Positions 1-7,091 of a stretch of DNA of 26,867 nucleotides are shown here, in pieces (position 1 is the stretch's first letter; each line of letters starts with the position of its first letter). The notes under the pieces were generated by a model, which was given only the letters and a program-made list of their open reading frames with translations, searched no databases and was not told the origin of the DNA. A program made the translations under genes and the position numbers. The stretch is from Micavibrio sp. (lineage in GTDB: Bacteria; Pseudomonadota; Alphaproteobacteria; Micavibrionales; Micavibrionaceae): positions 1 to 26,867 of the forward strand of contig JAPJRC010000028.1 in NCBI GenBank assembly GCA_030824805.1. Reading direction: 5' to 3'.

Positions 1-35
1 CATCATGGCCAGAAGATTCACTTAAAACACGGACT

Positions 36-1412
36 CTAAAATGGGGGTTGACCAACGATCTTGGCTTTGATTGCTTCTGGGTTGACCGTTACCTTCCATT
101 CTATTTTAACGGGCAGAGCGGGAGCTTTCAGGGAAGAACGCACAAGCTCAACCCGCCGTTCGACCATTTCCACAAAGGATCTATAATTTTGGTACTGGGT
201 TTTCCTGCTTTGCAAGATTTCCATGTTCTCGCGCATCTCGGCCATGCGCGTGTGAACAGAGGCGCGGTAGGTTTTGCCGTATCGCGCCCTTTGTCGTTCA
301 GCCTTGGTTTCACGCTCGGCGACAGAGAGGGTTCTCTGGGCCTCCTCCTTCGTTCGAGCGACAAGCAAGGATTTGGCTATCTGAATTACAGAGGTAACAA
401 GCTTCAAAATTTGCTTTGGTAGGCTGGTTTTCTCGGAGAGGAGTTTGAGCCTTTGGACCCGTCCATCGAGGCGGTCCATAAGGCGGTCAAGTTCCTTGAT
501 CTGGTCTTTGAGCGGGACTGGGGAGAATGCCGCACGCTCGGCATTCAATCGCTTGATGGCTTCGTTAAGGCCAAGGCGAGTTTCGGCCTTGGCCTTAACG
601 AGAGCGGATTTTTCCTTCTTGGATGCAGAGGAGGTCTCTTTCTTGGCGGCGGAGGGCGTGTGCGCCTTGTCTCCCGATCCGGCCTTGCCAGTGTCGGTTT
701 CGCCGTCATCCTCCTCTTCATCCTGTTTGCGGGGTTCTTCGTCATCGTCGGCATGCGTTCCAGCCTTGCCGACATGCTCCTGCGGGATACGGTCGATGCC
801 TTGGGCCTCTAACGTCCGGCGGTCGATCTTGACCCCCTCGAACCCCGCCTGCTGCAAGGCCGCATTCGCCAATACTTCCCAGACAGAACGGATCAGTTCG
901 ATCTGTTGCGGCCCTTGCTCCTTGTCGTCGAGAATACGGGTCTTCTTACCCAGCCCATCCTGTTGGACCTCACGAGTCGTAAACAAGAGATGGGCGTGGT
1001 GATTGCGGGGATCGTCGCCCTTGGCCTCTTGGGGGCTATGAACAGCCGCATCCACGGCAACCCCGTATTTCTCGACAAGGAAGAGCGCCATGTCCCGTGT
1101 GAGGGATATACGCGCATCTTCGGAAAGCTCATGCGGCAATGCAAGAATGACCTCGCGAGCGATGCGAGAGTTCTTTCGCGCCTCCGCGCTTTCCGCAGCG
1201 TTCCAGAGGGTGAGGCGGTCAGCGTAAGCCTCTGGCGCGGTACTGGGCAAAAAAATAGAGGCATTCACGATGCCTCTGCGGTTCCGGTAATTGTGGGATT
1301 GTCCGGTACGCTCGTCCTTTAGGACCTGCCCAGACCGATACGCTGCTGCGGCAACCGCCGAATGGTTGCCCGACCGTGAGATTGTTCGCAACGAACAATG
1401 ATAGATCGCCAA
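36..1412 (-). CDS. mobA: MobA/MobL-type (MobQ family) relaxase
   Basis: This is a DNA relaxase that nicks oriT, stays covalently bound to the 5' end and guides single-strand transfer during conjugative mobilization. The N-terminus MAIYHCS is typical of the family. Tyr25 in AAAYRSG matches the nicking tyrosine position of RSF1010 MobA. The metal-binding part is seen as AAVHSP (His125) and NHHAH (His139, His141) followed by LLFTTREV. The relaxase domain spans about residues 1-200, followed by an acidic Asp/Glu-rich linker (about 221-242) and a charged, coiled-coil-like C-terminus of about 200 residues. No primase domain follows, unlike RSF1010 MobA. The start codon is TTG at 1412. It is preferred because it gives the canonical MAIYHCS N-terminus and no in-frame ATG lies nearby. 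The gene reads away from the oriT about 100 bases upstream. Confidence 0.93.
   Translation of the reverse strand: MAIYHCSLRTISRSGNHSAVAAAAYRSGQVLKDERTGQSHNYRNRRGIVNASIFLPSTAPEAYADRLTLWNAAESAEARKNSRIAREVILALPHELSEDARISLTRDMALFLVEKYGVAVDAAVHSPQEAKGDDPRNHHAHLLFTTREVQQDGLGKKTRILDDKEQGPQQIELIRSVWEVLANAALQQAGFEGVKIDRRTLEAQGIDRIPQEHVGKAGTHADDDEEPRKQDEEEDDGETDTGKAGSGDKAHTPSAAKKETSSASKKEKSALVKAKAETRLGLNEAIKRLNAERAAFSPVPLKDQIKELDRLMDRLDGRVQRLKLLSEKTSLPKQILKLVTSVIQIAKSLLVARTKEEAQRTLSVAERETKAERQRARYGKTYRASVHTRMAEMRENMEILQSRKTQYQNYRSFVEMVERRVELVRSSLKAPALPVKIEWKVTVNPEAIKAKIVGQPPF
1381..1399. repeat. Perfect inverted repeat in the first codons of mobA
   Basis: ATTGTTCG, spacer CAA, CGAACAAT form a perfect 8-base inverted repeat covering about codons 5-11 of the relaxase gene. 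In the mRNA it could form a hairpin close to the TTG start and limit translation, or act as a protein-binding site. Repeats of this size can arise by chance in a window this long, so a function is only suggested. Confidence 0.35.
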
Positions 1413-1482
1413 GGATTCCCCAATCCGTACCGTGGTTCGATCAACGATCAGTATCCACTTGGCGGGCTCTCACGGCCCTTTG

Positions 1483-1520
1483 AGTGCGCTGCAAACGCAG
1501 TTTGCGTAAGTGCGCTCTTA
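1483..1520 (+). other. Predicted oriT with IncQ/MobQ-type nic site
   Basis: An inverted repeat, GCAAAC (1491-1496), GCA, GTTTGC (1500-1505), is followed one base later by TAAGTGCGCTCTTA (1507-1520). This closely matches the nic region of the RSF1010/pIP501 oriT group (TAAGTGCGCCCT then TA), where an inverted repeat also lies just 5' of nic. By that comparison the nick falls between 1518 and 1519 on the + strand. The octamer AGTGCGCT occurs twice, at 1483-1490 and 1509-1516, flanking the inverted repeat. The site lies just upstream of the cognate relaxase gene, as is usual. Transfer would then bring in the OLD gene and integrase first and mobA last. Confidence 0.8.
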
Positions 1521-1552
1521 AGCTTCTATCTTACTTTACTCAACCTTAAGTT

Positions 1553-1582
1553 TTGGTTACGGTAGCCTAGACCTACCAATAT
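1553..1582 (+). promoter_or_regulatory. Possible promoter/operator of the OLD nuclease gene
   Basis: TTGGTT (1553-1558) and CAATAT (1577-1582) are spaced 18 bases apart and could be weak -35 and -10 boxes. Between them lies the inverted repeat GGTAG (1561-1565) / CTACC (1573-1577), a possible operator. The rest of 1413-1641 holds the oriT and no gene. The match is loose and rests on pattern alone. Confidence 0.25.
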
Positions 1583-1641
1583 TCGCGTTCGCTAATTTTT
1601 AGATCAATTTAAATCCACAGCTCATTACAGGAGCAATTTTT

Positions 1642-3543
1642 ATGAAGTTAGTAAAGCTCAAGCTGAAAAATTTCCGCTGCTATCAAGAAACAACCGAAAT
1701 CTCTTTTGATGATTTGACTGCCATCATTGGGCGGAACGACATCGGCAAGTCCTCTATTATGGATGCGTTGGCAATCTTTTTTGAAGAGGCCAAAATAGAG
1801 AAGGCGGATGGGTGCGTTTATGGGACCCTTAATGAGGTACAAATAACGTGCGAATTTGCCAACCTTCCGTCAACAATCATCATTGACGAAACAGCCTCAA
1901 CAACTCTTACCCAAGAGCACTTAGTTAATGGTGATGGAAACCTAGAAATTAGAAAAACTTATGACTGCTCCATTGCTGGTGCGAAATTAGCATCGACCGA
2001 GGCGGTTTGCTTACATCCATCGGCTGAAGGTTACGCCGACTTGTTAAAACTCAAGCGCACCGAGTTAGTTGCCAGAGCACGAGAATTAGCAATTGATCTC
2101 ACTGGAACAGACCAAAGGGTTAACGCTCAAGTAAGAGCGGCAATTTGGGCGGCATGTCCAAATTTGGCTCCTCAGCTAGGACTGGTATCTCTGGAAAAGG
2201 AAGAGGGAGCTAAACAAATTTGGAACGCTATGTCAAAACACGTTCCGGCGTTTGCCTTGTTTAAGTCAGATCGGGCAAGTTCAGATCAAGATTCAGAGGC
2301 GCAAGACCCTTTGAAAGCAGCCATAAAAGACGCACTGAAGAATGTCGAGACGCAGCTAAGAGAAATACAAGAACAAGTAGAAGCAGAAGTAAAAAAAATT
2401 GCAGATGCTACAGTTGAAAAAATTCAAGAAATGGATCCAAGTTTAGCCTCCACCCTTGATCCTATCATAACTACAAAAAAGTGGGATACGCTTTTCCAAA
2501 CTAGCATCACTGGCGATCACGGTATACCTCTCAACAAGCGAGGTAGCGGGGTAAGAAGATTAGTTCTATTAAACTTTTTCAGAGCCAAGGCAGAAAAAGC
2601 GGCAATGGAAAAATCAGATGCGGCAATAATTTATGCTATTGAGGAGCCGGAAACCAGCCAGCATCCCCACAATCAAAGAATGTTAATGTCTGCACTAGTC
2701 GAGCTAACTGCATCATCTGAAAAGCAAGTTATCGTAACAACGCATACACCAATGCTTGCTAGAGGAATTCAGCAAGAGAATTTACGTTTTATAGAAAAAA
2801 CAGCCACAGGCGGAAGGGTTATCGTTAGCGGCGGGAACGATACCACAAATCGTAAAATCGCAGAATCTCTCGGAGTACTTCCAGATCATTCAGTGAAACT
2901 ATTTATTGGGGTTGAAGGAAAACACGATATTAGTTTTCTTAAGGGTATCTCCAAAATGCTGGCTACAGCGGGAGAAAATGTTCCTGACTTAGAAGCTTTA
3001 GAAATCCAAGGTGAAGTTGTCTTTTTTCCATTTGGAGGAAGCAACTTGGCACTTTGGGCCTCGCGGCTGTCGCCTCTAAATAGGCCAGAATTTCATCTTT
3101 GCGACAGAGATATCGCACCTCCGGCCCCTGCGAAGTATGCAGCACATGTTACATCAGTGAATGCGCGTGAAGGATGCAAAGCACTGTCCACCGCAAAAAG
3201 AGAAACGGAAAACTATTTACATCATGATGCAGTAAGTGAAGCCTATGCTGATTTCGGAATAAACTTGGTGTTTGCAGGAGCATTTGGAAATTTTGAAGAT
3301 GTTCCAGAAAGTATTGCGAAGGCAGTGCATTCGGCAAATGGTGGTCAGCCTTGGGGTGAACTCTCTCAAGAAAAAAAGGATAAAAAAGTGGGGAGGGCAA
3401 AAATCGCACTAAACAGTACTGCTATTTCGAAGATGACCCCAGAAAGATTAACAGCTTCTGATCCAGATAATGAAGTCAGGGGTTGGCTAGAAGATATAAA
3501 GAACATGCTTGAAGGAAACGCGGCTCTCATGAGAGCCGCTTGA
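1642..3543 (+). CDS. OLD-family ATP-dependent nuclease (AAA ATPase plus TOPRIM)
   Basis: This 633-residue protein has an SMC/RecF-like ATPase followed by a TOPRIM nuclease domain. Visible motifs are the Walker A GRNDIGKS (30-37), a Walker B region IIYAIEEPETS (Glu334, Glu335), and the H-loop VTTHTP (His368). The TOPRIM start is VEGKHD (about 424-429), with a later acidic DRDI motif (about 487). OLD nucleases cut DNA and several act in anti-phage defence, for example P2 Old and GajA of Gabija. No UvrD-like GajB helicase follows, so this would be a single-gene class. A good ribosome site AGGAG (1629-1633) fixes the ATG at 1642. The gene is more AT-rich than the neighbouring relaxase, which suggests a separate origin. 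The exact target and trigger cannot be read from the sequence. Confidence 0.88.
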   Translation: MKLVKLKLKNFRCYQETTEISFDDLTAIIGRNDIGKSSIMDALAIFFEEAKIEKADGCVYGTLNEVQITCEFANLPSTIIIDETASTTLTQEHLVNGDGNLEIRKTYDCSIAGAKLASTEAVCLHPSAEGYADLLKLKRTELVARARELAIDLTGTDQRVNAQVRAAIWAACPNLAPQLGLVSLEKEEGAKQIWNAMSKHVPAFALFKSDRASSDQDSEAQDPLKAAIKDALKNVETQLREIQEQVEAEVKKIADATVEKIQEMDPSLASTLDPIITTKKWDTLFQTSITGDHGIPLNKRGSGVRRLVLLNFFRAKAEKAAMEKSDAAIIYAIEEPETSQHPHNQRMLMSALVELTASSEKQVIVTTHTPMLARGIQQENLRFIEKTATGGRVIVSGGNDTTNRKIAESLGVLPDHSVKLFIGVEGKHDISFLKGISKMLATAGENVPDLEALEIQGEVVFFPFGGSNLALWASRLSPLNRPEFHLCDRDIAPPAPAKYAAHVTSVNAREGCKALSTAKRETENYLHHDAVSEAYADFGINLVFAGAFGNFEDVPESIAKAVHSANGGQPWGELSQEKKDKKVGRAKIALNSTAISKMTPERLTASDPDNEVRGWLEDIKNMLEGNAALMRAA

Positions 3544-3602
3544 GTTAATTCAGAAGTGGCGTTCGCCTTGGACGCGTTTTATCGGCAAGCAATAACGCGC
3601 CT

Positions 3603-3653
3603 AAAAGTCGGGTACGACTTTTGAAAAGATGCTTTCATTCTTCGGGAATGAAA
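3603..3653. terminator. Paired hairpins between the OLD gene and tRNA-Ser (bidirectional terminator candidate)
   Basis: Two perfect 8-base hairpins lie in the convergent gap: AAAAGTCG (3603-3610) / CGACTTTT (3615-3622) with loop GGTA, and TTTCATTC (3633-3640) / GAATGAAA (3646-3653) with loop TTCGG. The A and T runs are inside the stems, so the U-tracts are short. Their position downstream of both the + strand OLD gene and the - strand tRNA fits a shared terminator. Confidence 0.5.
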
Positions 3654-3670
3654 AATTATGATTAGAACAA

Positions 3671-3760
3671 TGGCGGGCAGGGTGGGATTCGAACCCACGG
3701 TAGACTTTCACCTACGGCAGTTTTCAAGACTGCTGCCTTAAACCACTCGGCCACCTGCCC
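3671..3760 (-). tRNA. tRNA-Ser (anticodon UGA), complete
   Basis: The 90-base gene starts GGGCAGG at 3760 and ends CCTGCCC, discriminator G, with an encoded CCA at 3671-3673. The 7-bp acceptor stem pairs perfectly. The anticodon stem GCAGT/ACTGC encloses CTTGAAA, giving anticodon TGA (complement at 3724-3726). A long variable arm (GTAG...CTAC) and the T-arm sequence GGTTCGAATCC confirm a class II serine tRNA. It lies inside the element, just downstream of the integrase gene on the same strand. Because the host tRNA-Ser at 5203-5241 is broken and has the same anticodon, this copy may supply the UCA-reading function. Confidence 0.95.
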
Positions 3761-3820
3761 AATTCACAAAATGTGATTGTGTTTTATAATCAGGAAATTC
3801 TGGAATTACAAGACGCTAGC

Positions 3821-5080
3821 CTAATCTTTAGCTTTTTTCGGCTCCTTTTTCGGCTTTCTGACATTAATCGCCGAAGCATCAAGGGTATTTTTCAAATGGG
3901 CGGCATAAAACTGCTCGATCATTTCCACGCTTGTCCGGCAATTTTTGGCGATCTGATAGATATCCGCGCCTTCCATCAGGCGTAAACAGATATAGGTATG
4001 TCGCAGGCTGTAAGCCGTTCTAACATTCCCATCACGGTCATTCTTTAGGTTTAGTTCTTCAAGAATTTTGTTAAGCGGATCGCGGGGCGTGCCGCCGAAA
4101 ATTTTATCTGTCGGCTTTCCCTTATGGCGTTTTTGCATGCGCTGGAAGGGAAGAATAGCTCCCTTCATACTTTTACAGTATCCAACGCCGCGCTTACCGC
4201 GCACTTCAATTTCCAGCAGACGCTCGTCTGTATCTTGGTCTGTCACGATTGTGACATCCCTATATTCAAGGCGACCGGCCTCGTCAGGCCGTAACCCAGT
4301 GTTCGCCATGAATAGCACGTAGTCGTGCAAATCCTCCCAGACTGATCGGTACCGCTCTCTGCTCGGATTATCGGCCTTCTTGCGTGTGGCCTCGTAAAGC
4401 ATTTTGTATTCGTCCGGTGAGAACCAAGCGCGATGCTTAACCTTGCCAGATGTTTTGTAGGGTGCAGAAATATCTGGAACCTGTGGTATCCATCCATAGC
4501 GGTGTGCTGTTTTCAGCACGAGCCTTAGAGTTACTGTTTCGTGGTGCAAAGTGCTACGAGAAGGCTTACGGCCTTTATGCCCGTCGGTACTTCGCTTAAT
4601 CCTATATTCCTGAACTAGTCCTGCGGATATTTCACTAAGCTTCTTATCTCCAAAGAAGGGAAGCAAGTGAACATTGATCCTGCGCTCGTGATCTTTTGCC
4701 CATGTCGCGTTGCGTTGACCTTCGGTGCTAATACCATATTCGCCGATAAATTTTTCTGCGGCTTCTTTGAAAGTAGGGCCTGTTGATTTCTTAGCCTTGG
4801 GCAGAGGCACATGCATGTCGCTTGTTACAACCTCATGCCCATATTTTTTAACAAGAGTATCAATACGATCTTTATGGCTGCTGCGTTTATGATCGACATA
4901 AACAGCCATATACCAATCACGCGCAAAATCTGCGGCGAGTGCTAGGCTTTCTTCTTTTGTGGAGACGCGATGATTGCGTCCGTTGAGATAAGTTGAGCAT
5001 TGCCAATAGCGGCTGCTGCCACGTTTATAAACGTGAAGCTTTCCATCCATGAAGCTGTGCGTTTGCGTTTGCATCTCCAT
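3821..5080 (-). CDS. Tyrosine recombinase / integrase
   Basis: This site-specific recombinase probably inserts and excises the element at tRNA-Ser. It has an N-terminal arm-type region, a SAM-like core-binding domain (about 103-200), and a catalytic domain (about 220-400). Catalytic residues seen are Arg264 in NTGLRPDEAG, Lys in the RGKRG beta-hairpin (about 295-298), Arg360 in YSLRHTY, and the nucleophile Tyr392 in EQFYAAH. The usual first histidine of the HxLRH box is a tyrosine, and the box III histidine is replaced in NCRTSVEMIEQ; both variants are common in one integrase subgroup. The ATG at 5080 is chosen because GGAGGT (5091-5086) lies 5 bases upstream; a GTG at 5083 is too close to it. 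The C-terminus is lysine-rich. It sits beside the truncated tRNA, as integrases usually do. Confidence 0.93.
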   Translation of the reverse strand: MEMQTQTHSFMDGKLHVYKRGSSRYWQCSTYLNGRNHRVSTKEESLALAADFARDWYMAVYVDHKRSSHKDRIDTLVKKYGHEVVTSDMHVPLPKAKKSTGPTFKEAAEKFIGEYGISTEGQRNATWAKDHERRINVHLLPFFGDKKLSEISAGLVQEYRIKRSTDGHKGRKPSRSTLHHETVTLRLVLKTAHRYGWIPQVPDISAPYKTSGKVKHRAWFSPDEYKMLYEATRKKADNPSRERYRSVWEDLHDYVLFMANTGLRPDEAGRLEYRDVTIVTDQDTDERLLEIEVRGKRGVGYCKSMKGAILPFQRMQKRHKGKPTDKIFGGTPRDPLNKILEELNLKNDRDGNVRTAYSLRHTYICLRLMEGADIYQIAKNCRTSVEMIEQFYAAHLKNTLDASAINVRKPKKEPKKAKD

Positions 5081-5094
5081 CACTTACCTCCATG

Positions 5095-5172
5095 CACAGT
5101 AAAAACTGTGTAAGACATGTGTAAGTGTATCGAGGAAAGATTAAAAATCTTAACTCGCTGATTTGTAATCAG
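5095..5172. repeat. Cluster of short repeats between integrase and att core
   Basis: Three small repeats are packed upstream of the integrase gene: the inverted repeat CACAGT (5095-5100) / ACTGTG (5105-5110), the direct repeat TGTGTAAG (5107-5114 and 5118-5125, one helical turn apart), and the inverted repeat CTGATT (5158-5163) / AATCAG (5167-5172). Such clusters next to an att core can be integrase arm-binding sites or an operator for the integrase promoter. This is suggested by position only. Confidence 0.4.
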
Positions 5173-5202
5173 TTTTTGATGATAAAAATTGATCAAACAT
5201 GA

Positions 5203-5241
5203 TTTCAAGACCGGTGCATTCAACCGCTCTGCCACTCATCC
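5203..5241 (-). pseudogene. 5' half of a split tRNA-Ser(UGA) gene; attachment junction
   Basis: Read leftward from 5241, the sequence GGATGAG, TG, GCAGAGCGGTTGAATGC and then CCGGT CTTGAAA is the acceptor 5' strand, D-arm, anticodon 5' stem and full anticodon loop of a serine tRNA. The anticodon is TGA (complement at 5205-5207). The expected 3' stem ACCGG is missing: the sequence changes to TCATG immediately after the loop, and no variable or T-arm follows. The break is therefore exactly at the anticodon loop, a usual crossover point for tyrosine integrases. The core GTCTTGAAA (5211-5203) also occurs in the complete tRNA-Ser at 3730-3722. The acceptor strand GGATGAG cannot pair with that gene's CCTGCCC, so the two are different tRNAs. 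Confidence 0.88.
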
Positions 5242-5317
5242 GCGCGGTTATGAAATCCTGTGCACCATAGACGATCGCCCCTTGGGTGGGCAAGCCCTGT
5301 CTGGTAAATATTTCAAC

Positions 5318-6130
5318 ATGTTCTTTGTTCTTTCAAAGGTTTTTTGGAGCCTGATCCAGCCGCTGAACGCCCTGTGTCTTTTGGGGCTTTTGGGCTGGGT
5401 CATAAGATTCCGCTGGGATTTGTTGGGCCAGCGTATGATGAATGCGGCCCTTATCCTTATCCTGATCCTCGGCTTGCTGCCAATCGGGCCCGCAATGGTT
5501 GTCTGGCTGGAACGGCAATATCCAACGCCGGCAAAGCTCCCGGAAAAAATCGACGGCATTATCGTGCTAGGCGGCGCGTTCGAAGCGCACTTGACTAAAA
5601 GCACAGGCCATATTGTCGCAAATGACCAGATAGACCGCGCATTATGCTTTGTCGAACTGGCGCGCAAATATCCGAATGCGGAACTCGTTTTCAGCGGCGG
5701 AGCAGGGGATATGACAAGCCCCGATGCCATGGAGGGCGAAGATGCGCGCAAATTCTTTGAACTCAGCAGTATCGAAGGTCGTAAGGTCGTCTACGAAGAA
5801 AAATCCCGCAACACATATGAAAACGTCCTCTACACAATGGAAATGGTTGATCCCAAGAACGCAGAAAATTGGATTGTAACCACATCGGCCTATCATATGC
5901 CGCGTACGGTCGGCATTTTTGAAAAATTCGGCTGGCATGTTGTGCCATACCAATGCGATCCGAAAACAGACGGCACCTACGAAAACGTCATTCGCCGTCT
6001 GCCCAGCGTAACGGGTAATTTTCACATGCTGAATCTGGCTGTTAAGGAAATTATCGGCGGGATCGTTTATTACCTGACAAACAAAAGCGCTTTCATTATT
6101 CCGCCCGCATCGGGTAAGGTTGAATCATGA
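5318..6130 (+). CDS. YdcF/ElyC-type DUF218 membrane protein
   Basis: This 270-residue protein has two N-terminal hydrophobic segments (about 3-27 and 42-62) followed by a DUF218 domain. Family landmarks are DGIIVLGGAFEAH, ELVFSGGAGD, EEKSRNTYENV and VTTSAYHMPR. E. coli relatives (ElyC, SanA) affect envelope integrity and lipid-carrier or peptidoglycan metabolism; the exact reaction is unknown. The ATG at 5318 is chosen because it starts directly at the first membrane segment. The open frame runs back to 5189, but that part crosses the truncated tRNA and is not coding. Its stop overlaps the ATG of mltB (ATGA), so the two are coupled. It is the first host gene to the right of the element. Confidence 0.85.
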   Translation: MFFVLSKVFWSLIQPLNALCLLGLLGWVIRFRWDLLGQRMMNAALILILILGLLPIGPAMVVWLERQYPTPAKLPEKIDGIIVLGGAFEAHLTKSTGHIVANDQIDRALCFVELARKYPNAELVFSGGAGDMTSPDAMEGEDARKFFELSSIEGRKVVYEEKSRNTYENVLYTMEMVDPKNAENWIVTTSAYHMPRTVGIFEKFGWHVVPYQCDPKTDGTYENVIRRLPSVTGNFHMLNLAVKEIIGGIVYYLTNKSAFIIPPASGKVES

Positions 6131-7080
6131 AAATATTGATCGCTTTTTTCGCGTTTGTTTTTCTTATCACTCCTGCACACGCCGCGGATTTCAACACATG
6201 GCTCTCCGCTTTTAAAATCGAGGCACGCAACAGCGGCATTTCCCAAGCGACCATCGACGCAGCATTAATGAATATCGCACCGCTTCCCAAAGTCATAGAA
6301 CTTGATCGCAAGCAGCCTGAAAAGAAAATGACATTCGCCCAATATAAAAAGAACGTCGTCAACCAGCAGCGCATCCACCGCGGTCGCCAGCTTATGGCGG
6401 AACACGCGGAAGAACTGAAATGGGTGGAGCGACAATACGGTGTGCCGCCGCAATATGTGGTGGCGCTTTGGGGCGTTGAAACCAGCTTTGGCGCCAACAC
6501 CGGTGGCTTTAAAGTGATAGATTCCCTCGCCACGCTGGCATGGGAAGGGCGCCGCGCCGAATTTTTCAAATCCGAATTGCTCAAAGCACTGCGGATTATC
6601 GATCAGGGCCACATTTCCGCCGCCGCGATGAAAGGTTCGTGGGCGGGTGCCATGGGACAGAACCAGTTCATGCCATCGAGCTTTTTCAATTTCGCCGTCG
6701 ATGCCGATGGCGATGGGCATATAGATATCTGGAACACGCGGCTTGATGTGTTTGCCTCTACGGCAAATTACCTCGCCAAGAGCGGATGGAAACACAGTGA
6801 GCGCTGGGGCAGACGGGTACGCGTACCACAAGGTTTTCCCGAATCTCTTGTCGGTCCCAAGACAATCAAACCCCTTTCGTACTGGAGCCAATTGGGCGTT
6901 ACGAACATGAACGGAAGCCCGTTACCCGTTGAAAACATGAACGCTTCCATTGTTGCGCCCGATGGGCTTTCTTCGGAAACCTACATCGTCTATGGTAATT
7001 ACCAGACGATCATGTCGTGGAATCGTTCCACCTATTTTGCAACCTCCGTCGGGTTGATCGCTGACGCGCTCGCCCGCTAA
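6127..7080 (+). CDS. mltB: MltB-type lytic murein transglycosylase
   Basis: This periplasmic enzyme cleaves the MurNAc-GlcNAc bond of peptidoglycan, forming 1,6-anhydroMurNAc. It has an Sec signal peptide (about 1-20, ending AHA-A) without a lipobox cysteine, so it is probably soluble. The SLT domain shows WGVETSFG with catalytic Glu118, and later AMGQNQFMPSSF and a DADGDGHIDIWN segment, all typical of the MltB family. At 317 residues it lacks the C-terminal peptidoglycan-binding domain found in longer homologs. It overlaps the preceding gene by 4 bases and is followed 11 bases later by rlpA, so the three genes probably form one envelope operon. Confidence 0.92.
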   Translation: MKILIAFFAFVFLITPAHAADFNTWLSAFKIEARNSGISQATIDAALMNIAPLPKVIELDRKQPEKKMTFAQYKKNVVNQQRIHRGRQLMAEHAEELKWVERQYGVPPQYVVALWGVETSFGANTGGFKVIDSLATLAWEGRRAEFFKSELLKALRIIDQGHISAAAMKGSWAGAMGQNQFMPSSFFNFAVDADGDGHIDIWNTRLDVFASTANYLAKSGWKHSERWGRRVRVPQGFPESLVGPKTIKPLSYWSQLGVTNMNGSPLPVENMNASIVAPDGLSSETYIVYGNYQTIMSWNRSTYFATSVGLIADALAR

Positions 7081-7091
7081 CAAGCGTCATC

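Larger units (their letters stand above)
1..5211. mobile_element. Right part of an integrated mobilizable element (IME) in a tRNA-Ser gene
   Basis: The segment combines a MobQ-type relaxase, a matching oriT, a defence-type OLD nuclease, a complete tRNA-Ser and a tyrosine integrase. It ends where a truncated host tRNA-Ser begins, at about 5203-5211. The base composition is a patchwork: the OLD gene is clearly more AT-rich than the relaxase and the housekeeping genes to the right. No type IV secretion genes are seen, so it would be mobilized rather than self-transmissible unless they lie further left. The left boundary is outside the window. It should carry the 3' half of the split tRNA-Ser and a second copy of the short core GTCTTGAAA. 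The element call is inferred from gene content and the truncated tRNA. Confidence 0.8.

Noticed and set aside
445..1002. Open frame on the + strand opposite the relaxase
   Set aside because: It is Ser/Arg-rich, antisense to the relaxase acidic linker, and has no ribosome site or motif.
1642..3543. Gabija defence system
   Set aside because: The GajA-like nuclease is present, but no UvrD-like GajB gene follows; the next genes are tRNA-Ser and the integrase.
3722..5211. A 1.5-kb mini-element bounded by the two GTCTTGAAA copies
   Set aside because: Joining the 5' half at 5203-5241 to the 3' half at 3671-3722 would give a tRNA with unpaired acceptor strands (GGATGAG against CCTGCCC), so the two copies are not the two ends of one simple insertion.
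5189..5317. Upstream extension of the YdcF-like gene
   Set aside because: The extra 43 codons run through the truncated tRNA and are hydrophilic; the membrane segment starts at the ATG at 5318.
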